From Gymnothorax reevesii (lineage: Eukaryota > Chordata > Actinopteri > Anguilliformes > Muraenidae), in the NCBI GenBank assembly GCA_029721435.1, contig CM056573.1, positions 48,396,501 through 48,460,500 on the forward strand: a stretch of 64,000 nt of DNA, written 5' to 3'. The notes under the pieces were generated by a model. That model was not told where the DNA came from and made no database searches. It was given only the letters and a program-made list of their open reading frames with translations. The first letter of the stretch is position 1, and each line of letters begins with the position of its first letter. A program made the position numbers and the translations under genes. Shown piece after piece: positions 12,750 through 23,800 of this stretch.

Positions 12750-13420
12750 CGTCCAGAAAAACTTCAACACTTTGCTTTATCTCATCAACCATTTTAGTTA
12801 CAGACTTGTAATTTTCACTGGACACACTTCTCATAAAAGCCTACAAATGACGTGCCTAAAGGTGACTTTGGCCTATTTTTTCCAGGTCACTGGCCTAAAG
12901 ATATCACCAAAACTTCAACATTTTGCTTTATTTCATCAACTATTTCAGTTTCAGGCCTCTAATTTGTATCATACATGCATCTCATAAAGGCCTACAAATG
13001 ATATGCCTAAAGGTGACCTTGGCCTATTTTTTCAAGGTTGCTTGTCTAGAAATATCATCAATAACTTCAACAATTGCCTTCTCTTATGAACTATTTCAGT
13101 CAGAGGCCTGTCATTTTTTCCTATGTCTTATCTTATACAGGACTACAAATGACATGCCTAATGGTGACCTTGGTCTATTTTTCCAAGGTCACTGGCTGAA
13201 AAAAAATCACCAAAATCGTTGAAATTTTGCCTTACAATTCCTACCCATATTAAATGTGACCAGATGTGGAGATGTTTTTTATTTATATGCCATAGCAGCC
13301 AAGTAGTCATAGAACTAAAATATCACCAAAAATGTCAACATTTTGCCTTTAACCATTTATTCACATATTCTATTGAAGCAAATGTCAATATGTTTTTTTT
13401 TCATTTGCCACAGCAGCCAG
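12750..13420 (+). repeat. Tandem array, about 151-bp unit, four to five copies
   Basis: The unit starts ACTTCAACATTTTGCTTTA and includes CTACAAATGA and GGTGACCTTGG. Starts fall near 12757, 12909, 13060, 13211 and a shortened copy near 13328. Short open frames over the array repeat the same peptide pattern, so they are products of the repeat and not genes. It directly follows the 119-bp array. Confidence 0.8.
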
Positions 13421-15139
13421 GTAGACATACAACTTATTGAACTAATATGAATAATTGTATCATTTTGTGTTGGCAGATCAGGCTTTGGAGACTTGTAGCC
13501 TAGCATTGTGAGTAATGAACAGAAAATTTGTTCCAAAATGTAACTGTTATACTAGTCTAACAAGATTGTAGTATGATTTACACTGCAATAACACAGGAAA
13601 TCAACTTTTCAAAATCCTTTTTGTTACTAACCTAAATCATTGAACCTTTTGAATACAATGTACACAAATTTAAACTATGATAGTATACTTATTATACAAG
13701 CTATAGTATTCACAAAATTATCAAGATATCCGCATTAATTATTATTATTATATTATTGAAATATTACTGAGTACACGGTGTCTAATAGAAGTCATACAGG
13801 TATTATTTTTTATGTATGACAATCTTACTGGTGTCCTGGAAATTCTTTCCAGATGACCACTCTGAAATAACACAATACAGGCTGATAATATTCACCATGT
13901 ATGTTGCCATGCGTATTTTTTTCATACCGAAAATATTTCACCAGTTTCATCTGAACAAACGGCGGAGCTTCTGGGGCCGCCAGTGCCCTATATATATGTA
14001 GCCTATTTATTTCTCAGAATACTTCACTACTGCAAAAATCATGTTAATGACTCAAATGAGGCGATTTGACTCAAAATGACGAGCAATATACGACGAAAGT
14101 CAAGTGGGGGAAGAGATTTTACCGGGAGCCAGATTTTACGCGACACCAAATAATTTTTCAAAACCAAGTTTGGAAAAATTTTCAGTTATATACATTTTGA
14201 TCGTCTTACAATTCCAGTTAGTTCTTCCGTGGTCTACCCGAATGTTTTCTTTTTTTAACCTTCCCATTTTGCGTATACTAGCACCAAATTTTAGCTGACT
14301 GGGAACAACCAGCATTGTATGCCACTTTCCGTGTTGAATTTCTATCTTGGAGCAGTTTTATAATAATCCTTTCCGTTGTTTCAATTATCACTTCTCTTGT
14401 TGGTGCCATGCTTCACCTCAAACAGCCAAGACCAACACCTCGTTAAGGCCTGCAAGCAGTCTCTTTTAAGTGCAGACTAATTTGCATCTCAGACATACAA
14501 GGTGATTCAATTTTTTCCCTTTTCTTGTCCCATTAAAAAATAGGCGCTCTCAAATCTCGATGAGACTACACACGAACAGCACAGAAATTATAGAAATATT
14601 TTAATGAATCAATACTTAGCCTAATTACAAGGAGCACACGTTTGCCATTGTAAAAAAAGACGGCATTATCACGTCTAGGCTATTAAAAAGTGTTCTACGC
14701 ATTTGCCTTGTCCACTGCGCCGCACAAGCATTGCACTTTCTGTTATCGGGCCAGGTAGTCGTAAGTTTAAATAAGGTTGTTAATAATAATAATAATAATA
14801 ATAAACAGCATAATAATAAACGGCATAACAATACCAATAATAACAATAACAATAAGAATAACAATAACAACAATAAACATGCAAGAGCCAATTTAATTAA
14901 ATTTATTGAGATAGCCTACTAGTTTATAATTCTTGTTTTTTTCTCTTCCACAAGAATCGTTGCGTAAAATTTTATTTAATTCTAATGGTTATTTTCATCA
15001 GTAGCCTAGTATTGTTGTTGCTGGTATATATTGCAACATAAATAGCCTAAATAATAGGCTGCTGATTTAGGCCTAATATCAGTCTCAACTGACATATTTA
15101 GGCATAATGTTATAAAGTTTGTGACGTTTTCCAAGCTTC
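13421..15139. other. Intergenic, no gene seen
   Basis: Apart from an AAT/AAC-rich simple repeat at about 14782-14877, whose Asn- and Leu-rich open frames are artefacts, nothing is recognised. The sequence is AT-rich. Confidence 0.45.
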
Positions 15140-15149
15140 GCGCTGAAGA

Positions 15150-15310
15150 CCTCAGACAGGTGTTCCAATTTCAGATTACCCCCCATCACCATACCCCCCG
15201 GTAAACTGAAGTTAACTTCAAATTACCCCCCAGTGCGTTGAAATTGGGTTAGGGTTAGGGTAAGGGTTAACCCCCCCCCCCCGGAAATCGGAAGTTAATT
15301 TCAGTTTAAA
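15150..15310. mobile_element. Partial copy of the TGAAGTTAACTTCA element
   Basis: This matches the start of the element at 37147-37439: CAATTTCAGATTACCCCCC, then CATCACCATACCCCCCGGTA, then the palindrome TGAAGTTAACTTCA (15207-15220). It also carries a short telomere-like run (TTAGGG, three imperfect units, 15247-15268) and a C-run of about 14. It appears truncated compared with the 37-kb copy. Confidence 0.6.
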
Positions 15311-18220
15311 TTCAGCATTGTTTCCTGGCTATTTTCTCTGGAAGTAGAGTCTTGCGCGCATTTAACTGTGGTTTACAGTTAACATACGGGTCAGTGACGT
15401 GACATGCTGATTTTTGTGTCTGAGCGCCATTTCAAACCCTCAAAATTTCAGGTGGCGCAACCATCCGAGCAAGTAAACACTTTGTGAAATGTATTAAATG
15501 TGCAATTTAATATATGAATTAATATGATAATAATAATAATAATAATATGGGGCCATAATTTTGTATTGAAAACCTTTCAAATAAACAAAGTTAAATAGTT
15601 GAATTGTTCTTGCATTGTTTGATAACCAAAATACCCGTCCCCTACATTAAAGAATCCATAAGTTACTTTACCCAGCTCAACTACAAAATAGCAATGTTTC
15701 AGGCAGAGTAGACACTTACTAAACTTAGGTATAGACAGAGGTATACTTACTAAAAATCACTGAAAAAAAGAGGGAAGTGTGTTTTTTTTTTCAAGAAAAA
15801 GAAAATTTGGTTGCGCTACCTGACATTTTTTGGCTGCTGAAATTAAAAATACAGTCTAAAACTGTACTTAAACCCTGTACATGGTAAATGTTGTGCAACC
15901 ATAAAGACTTGTATAAATGTATTCTATACATTTTTAAAGATTTGTTTAAAGCATTTTTAAAAGGCTTATTTGTCATTGACCCATACACGAAACTCTGTTG
16001 TAAACTTATTGTAAAATTACAGTTAAAATGACCGAGAAAAATGTGCCAAAACTAAACTGCCTGCAGGAAGTTTTTTTTTTAATAAACATGGCCAATATCC
16101 AGATTTATTCATAAAATAAATGAAAAGTTTAAATAACTATACGCATGATTTGGAAAAGACCAGTGGCTCCTAACCATCTCCAGTCATCCAGCTATAGGTG
16201 TATGTTGTTTCATCTCCAACACACTCGATAGGTTTGACAGCTGAATCAGGTTTGATTTATAGACTAGAGCACATCAAGTAGCTTTTTGGCTGTCAATCCC
16301 CGAGGAGATGGTGGGGAACTACGGGAAAGGACTACTGATGACTATTCAAGTTTATTTTTGATATCCAGAAGGGAAGCTGCAACTCGCATGGTGCACATTA
16401 GGTGATGTGATCAAAGCCAATATTAATTCAGTTGCTTGCTTAAGGCTACGATTCGCATAGCATGTATCAATTCTGTTTATTTGATGGGAACTCACATGCT
16501 CCATTTCGATATTTTCGTCACATATTCTACACTATACTTAGCACGCATGGTAAACATTTTAGACTTGGCATCAAACGTGTAATAAGAATTAAATAACTTG
16601 GTTTTTTGCCAATTTTAGGAATGAATTTCTTATGTCAACACATGGGCCATTTGTAATAGAACGTCGCCAGATGGAATAAATTTCATTTTTCTATTGGTCA
16701 GTTGTTTTGTAATTTTTATTATTTTTATTTTATATTTATTCATTTTGCATTGTGCCTATATCTCTAACGATCAACAGCACTTGCTCAGGGCTGCGTTTCC
16801 CAAAAGCGGTGGCTAATCAGAAATCCTTATCATACTTGCTTGCATTGCTCCACAATGCAAATATTACTCACGCGAAAGACAAGCTTTACAATGGCATTTA
16901 TGAATGAAAAATGCTATATTATTTATAACTTTTTAAAATTTATTCAATATTATAATAACATTTTCAATCATATTCATAGTGATGGCATTATGTAGCCTCA
17001 TGTATTTTTCAAATATTCGATACAATTTTATTAAAGAAATTCATACTTCAGATGTTTCTCATTTCATTTTCTTCAGCCAAAACGCTTCAATTTTTTCATA
17101 GTTCAATAATAGTTCAACTCGAGGGAATCAAAATAATACCAGTACTCACAAATATATTTAGAAAAAAATAATGCAAATATACATCGAAGACCCAACACAT
17201 TGGTACCACTCACAGAAGAAGCAAATAACATTGATTATCTGATGACAAAAGCAGTTCGAGGCCTGGAGACATACCGTTGATGGTAAATTAATTGTCGGTT
17301 CTTGCATTCGATGTGGGAAAAATGGGACTTGAACATCGTTCACAAGGCCCAAATCGTTAAGGAAAGATGAGTGGGTCAGAGCATCTCCTAAGCAGCAAGG
17401 CTTCCGGGGTGCTCCCAGTAAACAGTGGTGAGTGTACGTCGACCACCGTGGTCCAAGCAGAGACAAACCTGGCAACAGAGTGTTGGCTGCCCAAGACTCA
17501 TTGATGCACAAGGGCAACGAAAGCTATCCAGTCTGCATGGAGCGTGTTTCCCGAAAGCATAGTTGCTGACTAAGTTACCAAGCAACTCTTACGAAAAAGA
17601 AGTTTATTCAAGAGTGCTATTAATTTACTTCTTCTAAACTAAAAATAAGAAAGTATATTTTCAGTTTACTTTTGATGTTCTTATCAGAGATATACTTAGC
17701 AAAGTAATACTCAAGTATACTTAGGTTATACTGAAAAGTACACAGAAAGGTCTAAGTATGTTTGGTTTCTATTTGTGCCTAAACTTATGATCGAGATATA
17801 TTCAAGAAAGCATAATAATGTCTTAAAATATTAATGCAATTTTCAAGTGTATTTGGCTTGCAGTTTGGCTGCTGTCAAAACAATAAGCACAATAAAAAAT
17901 TTTTTTTACCATACATATTGGCTTCTTTGAAGTATACTGCGGAATACTTTGCCTCAGTTTTTACTATTTCATGAACTTACATATTCCATATATAATTTTG
18001 CAGTAACAAGTCAGCTTTGGAGTAGCATAGCAGAGTAAATAGCACATGGGCAGAGCTGAACTTGATTATTACTAACCCACACAGAAATAGATAAACATTT
18101 GTCTGATTTTATTTGAGAATAAATTTGACAATTCTTCCAGAATTGCTAGACTTGATACATACCCTTACAAAAAAGAAGTATACTTCAAGTTTCAGCAACG
18201 TAAACTTAAAATTCCCATCT
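15311..18220. other. Intergenic, no gene seen
   Basis: AT-rich, with scattered short repeat fragments. One is the CGTTTCCCAAAAGC motif near 16793, seen again in variant form at 17548, 23781 and 52732. The - strand frames at 17158-17585 show no protein family I recognise. Confidence 0.4.
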
Positions 18221-18229
18221 AGTTTACAT

Positions 18230-18660
18230 CTACATTGTATTTTCTGCTGCAAGTACTCTACAAGTGAACTTTGAAGTACACAGTGACTTAACTAGTTGTA
18301 TGCCTCTAGCATACTTTTCAATTTATGAAAGTATACATTAAAGTATGCTGCAAGAAAACATACAGATATACTACTAGTTTATTAGTTATATACTTCTAGT
18401 AAACTTCTCATTTCATGAAAGTATACTGTGAAGGATACTGGTAGTAAGCATAAAAATGAACTATTAGTTCACTAATTATGTACTTCCAGCACAATGTCTA
18501 ATTTATAAAAGAATATTTTGAATTATACTGCAAGTAAATTCGGATTTACTTGTTATATACATCAAGCAAACTTTTTCGTTTATGAAAGTACACTTTGAAG
18601 TATACTGCAAGTAAACTCATAGGTAGAATACTGGTCCACTAGTTCTGCACTTCAAGCCCT
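18230..18660. repeat. Degenerate tandem repeat, about 90-bp unit
   Basis: The motif TTTATGAAAGTATAC recurs at about 18322, 18412, 18502 and 18579, each followed by ACTGCAAGTAAACT or a variant. Related sequence seems to extend upstream to about 17620 in weaker form. No protein is encoded. Confidence 0.55.
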
Positions 18661-18939
18661 CTATAGTTTAAATTTAGTTTCAGATCTTCAGGGAGTGAAA
18701 AGTTTTGTTTTTTCTTTTTAAACTGCAAGTATACTTCAAAGTCTTCTTAAGCTAACTTAGCATCATCCTCACAGTCACAGCTTATGATTATTGCACTCTA
18801 AAATATATTGCTGTTGCCATTTAGATATTATTTAAGTTGTCCTCCATTGGTCTTGGTTACAGAGCATGCTCATGGTTCCAGGACTCCCTCTGAAATAGAA
18901 CACAAGCTGTTATTTCTGGGGATGCACAGTCTCTCCAGA

Positions 18940-19740
18940 ACGCCGCGAAAACGTTAACTGGCCCGTCATTCTGCCGAATTGTCCTACTAAACTATAGTTA
19001 ATCGTCTGATTGCTCATCAAGCAGAGGGGAGGTTTCTGCCTCACCATACTAACGTCCGATTGCACGACACTGCCTGTTGACCAACCGGGTGCTCCTCGGG
19101 AAGATTTTGAACTGCGCTACTACAAACCTACTCCGGATTCATGAACACCGCGGGAAACTCAGATCTGATCGTAAACACAGGTGTATGACCATGAATGCCA
19201 ATCCATCGTAAAGTGACAGCGCGCTGCCGGTAATCATCCATTAGCATAACTCCCCGCCCATGAATTGTCAATGACCACCATATAAGGAGGTGTAGGTGCA
19301 TCCAGTCGACCTCAGTCATGGCGCAAAGAAAGAAAGAGAAAGATAGAATTTTTCTGAAGCGGAGATAGAAATAATTTTGGGTGGAGTGAAGAAAAAGAAA
19401 ATATTTTCATCTGTTAGCAGTGCTGTGACAGGGGCAGGCAAAGCGAGGGCCTGGAGGGAGGTGACAGATGCCGTTAATGTTGTCTCTGTAGGCCAAAGAA
19501 CCATGTCCAAGGTGAAGAGTGAATGGTTTGACATGAAACTGGAGGCAAAGAAACGCATAAGCGCACATAAATAAATAAATAAATAAAAATACACCAGCCT
19601 CAGGAGGAGGAGGCTCACAGTTACAACTATCAACTGCAGATGAGCGCATCGCTGGCATAACTGGGGAGATCTCTCTGTCAGGAATTATACCTGACGGAGA
19701 CAGCGACATGTCTCCACTTTTATTTTTTATTACCATCATT
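18940..19740 (+). mobile_element. Harbinger-type transposon remnant
   Basis: About 380 bp of noncoding 5' sequence precedes a broken Myb/SANT-like reading frame, the second gene that Harbinger/PIF elements carry beside their transposase. No transposase or 3' end is seen. The remnant stops where pogo-like sequence begins (about 19775), so the later element probably interrupted or replaced its 3' part. Confidence 0.5.
19318..19720 (+). pseudogene. Harbinger Myb/SANT-like DNA-binding protein, broken
   Basis: The frame from ATG 19318 starts MAQRKKEKDRIF and then meets stops. A clean open stretch (19377-19574) encodes a helix-rich segment with AWREVTDAVNVVS, TMSKVKSEWFDMKLEAKKR and ISAHK. This is the pattern of the Myb/SANT-like (NAIF1-related) domain, which binds DNA and helps bring Harbinger transposase to the nucleus. 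An (AAAT)n insertion at 19568-19590 breaks the gene. A downstream segment, DERIAGITGEISLSGI, continues the family in another frame. Confidence 0.6.
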
Positions 19741-19774
19741 CAACATGTAGAAAGTACGTGTAATCTATTGATTA

Positions 19775-20674
19775 CTTGTACTTGTCTCAGTCTTTTGAGG
19801 GTTAGTTGTCACATGTGAAGAAAACAAGTTAACCAGCAGAGAAAGAGAAAAACTGCTATTCTCACCAACACACCTGTGAAGGAGGCACTTGAAGCTGAAA
19901 GGCAGGCACAAGGAAAAAAAACGCCATTCAAAAAGAAAGGCAAGGCAATCAAATCCAAAATACCAAAGAAGCAAAGCACAGGCAGGAAACAGAGGGCTGG
20001 TACAAAAAAAAAAAAACTCCCGATGACTCCTCATCAGAAGATGAGTCCCTGTGCCTGGTCTTGTGTAGAGCCATTTGGAAACAGCCGCCCAGGAGAAACC
20101 TGAGTGCAGTGTACAATATGCAAAGGATGGGCCCATGAAGAATGCACCCCTGGCAAATCAATCTAAGTATGCCAGAACTGCGATTCAGATGAGGAATCTG
20201 ACTAGTGAGGTGAAGTTTTGTTTGAGATTTTCTGACTGGATGTTCCAGGACTGACTAGTGAGGTCAGGTTTAGTTTGAGTTTTTAAATAGATCTTCTAGG
20301 ACTAGTTTAAGTTTCATAATGCATGTTGCATAATATTTTATGTTAATATTTATTCACTTTCAAGCAAAAAAACAAAAAACAAAAAAAAACAATAATTTTG
20401 TCCTTGTTTTATTAGTTGCAAAATCCAGTGTGACATTTTACCCCATATAGTGTGAAAACTTACCCGTTGATGGGGCAACTTGTCACATGGTGACAATCTC
20501 TATTTGATTGCTTATAACTCTGCACTGACACAAGATATGAAAATGACATGAATGAAAAAAATATACCTGAGACTTTGGTCTTTCATCTAGTGCACATTTT
20601 TTTTATATGATGTATTGATTCCAAGAAATATATGAGTGAGTGTAAAAAGTGTGACAACAAGCCCCGTTCTCCCC
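19775..20674 (+). mobile_element. Pogo-like transposon copy 1, 5' truncated
   Basis: This is homologous, in inverted orientation, to 22157-23065. The right end is intact: TGACAACAAGCCCC (20652-20665) then TTCTCCCC and a TA at 20675. The left end is missing. Its coding relic (about 19860-20205) matches the C-terminal part of copy 2 but has in-frame stops, TGA at 20101 and TAA at 20164, inside a zinc-finger-like segment. The final codons VCQNC and DSDEESD before TAG are preserved better here than in copy 2. Confidence 0.65.
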
Positions 20675-22075
20675 TATTTCAAAAATATTGTACACAATAG
20701 AGTGTGTTGTTTGGTTGTCTGTAATAGTTGAATTATTGAAGTACACAAGGTTTTAAGTGGCAAGCCTCAACCACGGGTTGGCTGCAAAGAAATAGGTCTT
20801 TAGTGGATGGTTATACATACCCAAGCTTGACTGCTCCTCATGTGCAGCGCCTGAATAGCCGATTTTGTTTTTTAGCATCCCAACACTTTTGGAGTCATAT
20901 ATAGCCCATGTGCCAACTTTTTTTGAAACGTTTCCCCAGAACAAGCGAATATTTAAAAAAGTAATAATTAATAAATTAAAAGAAATAAAAAATTTGGCAG
21001 ATAAGAAAAAAACATTAAAATTTTCGTCTTGCCGACTTACGGTTCTCAATTTCACACAGGGCAAAGATGATTTTCTAATCACTGCTTTCTTTTCACGAGA
21101 CTTTTTCATTCCATTCCGACATTTTCGGAAATGGGATTGTATTTGGATGTCAAATAGCAAATCGTGGTAATTGTTGCAATTTGATAATAATCTCCACTAG
21201 CTTTGCTGATATATGCTTCTCCTGACGACGATTATTATTATTATTATTATTATTATTTGCTATTAAGTCTGGTCTTGAACGTTCAGAACCTTTTAGGTGA
21301 TTAAACACAAGCTTTACTAGAATGTCCTTCGTCTGTTATGCAAATGGAAAGAGAGTAACGTTTTCTTACCTTAAAGATAAAATAAAAAGGCAGTTGCTAC
21401 GGGTACAGCAGTTTTTCAATGCATTTCCATGTGGAGAGGTACGACAGCCCCATTTCAAGCTCTGCCCTAACCTAACCCGAACCCCAACCTCTAACCCTTT
21501 CCCTAACCATAATCCCGAATCCTTATCCTTATTCCTTGAAATCGACTGCCGTACCAATAAAACTGCTGTGTCTCTAGACACGGCGAAATAGAAATGGCAA
21601 AATTAAACAAAACTTCCCTTGTATTACCACTTCTCTGGTAAGACATGGATACTAAACGACGGTTAAGATTTACGCATATTTCGGGCCCTTTGTAAAAATA
21701 CTTACCTTGTCGGTGCCGAGCGCGGTAGCCTCGCCGACCTCCGACTGCTCCGAATCCTCTGATTTACCACTTGTCCCTGGCCAAACTGAGCGAAAATAAT
21801 ACCTATCTAAGGGACAGTTTGAACACAAGAAGATATCACTTTGGCTCTTCCATAGTGTCTTTAAAATCATATCCATCAAGGGTAATAATTAGTCACGGTA
21901 TTGGACAAATTAGTTTTATTACGTAAGTACAATATGATGAGAAACAATTGCCATAATGCATTAATCTGGAAGGGAGTTATCAATTCTGATTTAAGGAAAA
22001 ATTCTCCAAGAGAATGCTCTGACAGAATACACTGGAAGAAAAATACCTTTTTATTAATAAAATGGCCTACCATGC
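20675..22075. other. Spacer between inverted pogo-like copies
   Basis: No gene is recognised. It contains an ATT simple repeat at about 21232-21256, a degenerate telomere-like CTAACC stretch at 21465-21520 and a - strand exon-like open frame (21670-21879) that ends at a good splice donor. Confidence 0.4.
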
Positions 22076-22154
22076 GACGTTACACCGATCAGCCACAACA
22101 TAAAAACCACATGCCTAACATCGTGCAGGTTGCCCATTTGCTGCCAAAATACCG
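22076..22154 (+). repeat. Fragment of a common fish dispersed repeat
   Basis: The sequence CGTTACACCGATCAGCCACA followed by ACATAAAAACCAC and TGCCTAACATCGTGCAGG resembles a widely dispersed fish DNA-transposon end. It is cut off at the TA where the pogo-like element begins (22155), which suggests nested insertion. Confidence 0.5.
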
Positions 22155-22156
22155 TA

Positions 22157-23421
22157 TGGGAAACCGGGGCTTGTTGTCAAACTTTTTACACTCTTATATA
22201 TTTCTTGGAATCAATACATCATATAAAAAAATGTGTACCAGATGAAAGACCAAAGTCTCAGGTATATATTTTGTATTTATGTCATTTTCATATCTTGTGT
22301 CAGTGCAGAGTTATAAGCAATCAAATAGAGATTGCCACCATGTGACAAGTTGCCCCACCAACAGGTAAGCTGTCACACTATATGGGGTAAGATGTCACAC
22401 TGGATTTTGCAACTAGTAAAACAAGGACAAAATTATTGTTGTTGTTATTTTTTTACTTGAAAGTGAATAAATATTAACAAAAAATATTATGCAACATGCA
22501 TTATGAAACTTATGAAACTTAAACCAATCCTGGAAGATCTATCAAAAAACAAACAAAACCTTGACCTCAGTCCTGGAACATCCAATCAGAAAATCGCAAA
22601 CAAAACTTGACCTCACTAGTCAGACTCCTCATCTGACTCGCAGTTCTGCCATGGCAAATGTAGATTGATTTGCCAGGGGTGCATTCTTCATGGGCCCATC
22701 CTTTGCATATTGTGCACTGCACCCAGCTTTCTCCTGGGTGGCTGTTTCCAAATGGCTCTAGACAGACCAGGCACAGGGACTCATCTTCTTCCGATGAGGA
22801 GTCCTCTGGAGTTTTTCTTTTTGTACCTGCCCTCTGTTTCTTCCCTGTGCTTGCTTCTTTGGTATTTTGGATTTGGTTGCTTTGCCTTTCTTTTTGAATA
22901 GCCTTTTTTCCCCCTTGTGCCTGTCTTTCAGCTTCAATTGCCTCTTTTACAGGCGAGTCAGTGAGAATAGTAGTTTTTATCTTCCTTCTCTGCAGGTTTA
23001 CTTGTTTTTTCACATGTGACAACTAACCCCCAAATGACTGAGACAAGTTGCCCCAAACTACGATGTTTGCTAATGCTAGCTCTAGCTTAAAGTTAGCTTT
23101 AAACAGAACAATGAGTGAGGTATGACAGGATGCCTTAATATCTTCTCTAACAAGTCCACATGTATCACTGCTAGGATTTTTATCTGAAAGAAGCTTATTT
23201 TATTTTATATAGAAAGTTAATATTTTTACTTTGGGTTGTGGAAAATGGTTAATTGGTGCTCATCTCAACTTACCATGTGCTGTTCTTTTCTCACACAGGA
23301 CATGAGACCTGACCATGTAAAGGAGGAAAACTAGTATTCCACTTTTTAGTTGCGCCCTCTAGTGGAGAAGATAATTGCAGTGTGACAACTCACCCGTGTG
23401 ACAACAAGCCCCAGTCCCCCC
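22157..23421 (-). mobile_element. Pogo-like transposon copy 2, TA-flanked deletion derivative
   Basis: A 1265-bp element with perfect 14-bp inverted motifs GGGGCTTGTTGTCA (22166-22179) and TGACAACAAGCCCC (23399-23412), weaker matching outside them, and a TA on each side (22155 and 23422), as expected of Tc1/mariner/pogo insertions. Subterminal copies of a TTGTCACA / GGGGCAACTTGTC motif occur at both ends. Only the C-terminal part of the transposase remains, so this is an internally deleted copy. Its 5' part also carries a strong CTCF-like motif. Confidence 0.65.
22567..23022 (-). pseudogene. C-terminal zinc-finger part of a pogo-like transposase
   Basis: The open frame of 151 codons starts MSHVKKQVNLQRRKIK and has a charged linker (KRKTPEDSSSEEDES). 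A PHD-like Cys/His segment follows: CLVC, WVQCTICKGWAHEEC, YIC. Fish and arthropod pogo/Jerky-like DDE transposases often end this way. The helix-turn-helix and DDE catalytic domains are absent. A small insertion near CATGGCAG shifts the frame at the last Cys pair, so the natural ending QNCESDEESD is read in another frame. The 5' ATG is probably not a native start. The alternative, a domesticated PHD gene, is unlikely because the ends are those of a transposon. Confidence 0.55.
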
Positions 23422-23435
23422 TATTCAGAGAATTT

Positions 23436-23800
23436 AAATAAATCTTTGCTTGAGATTGATTGCCCCCGATCTTCAATCCTACAGATGAGACAGCACTGGA
23501 AACCAGCGTGTTTCTGAGATGGACATAACCGTATTGGCCGGGACTGATACAGAAAGACTGTCGATAAACACCATTCATCACAAATGCAACTGAGGACTGT
23601 GGGTTCCGTGGAAACATTAAAACATCCAGGAATTCTGCAGTCATTTCCAGGCATGAGCTCATCTGAAACGGATTGATGGAAATATTGTCTGTTGTTTGAA
23701 CAATCAAGTTTACAAATCGGTTATTTGCGACACTGGATGTCATGTTTGACCGGAGAAGAAAAGAACCCTCCTGGGCCTCGTTTCCCAAAAGCATCTTTAG
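23436..23800 (-). other. Unidentified open frame on the - strand
   Basis: An open frame of about 134 codons (23390-23794) starts MLLGNEAQEGSFLLRS. It reads MTSSVANNRFVNLIVQ, then a segment with two Cys residues and VAFVMNGVYRQSF. Its composition is protein-like, but I recognise no family. Its 5' end overlaps a dispersed CGTTTCCCAAAAGC motif and its 3' end runs into the pogo-like element, so at best it is an exon fragment carried within repeats. Confidence 0.2.

Noticed and set aside
12661..13440. Three overlapping + strand frames of 73-108 codons that resemble one another
   Set aside because: Their similarity comes from the 151-bp tandem unit; there is no start context, splice pattern or known domain.
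14625..14922. Open frames rich in Leu or Asn on opposite strands
   Set aside because: They are translations of an AAT/AAC simple repeat.
15247..15268. Interstitial telomere-like TTAGGG units
   Set aside because: Only about three imperfect units inside a dispersed element; similar short stretches at 11705 and 21465 are also degenerate.
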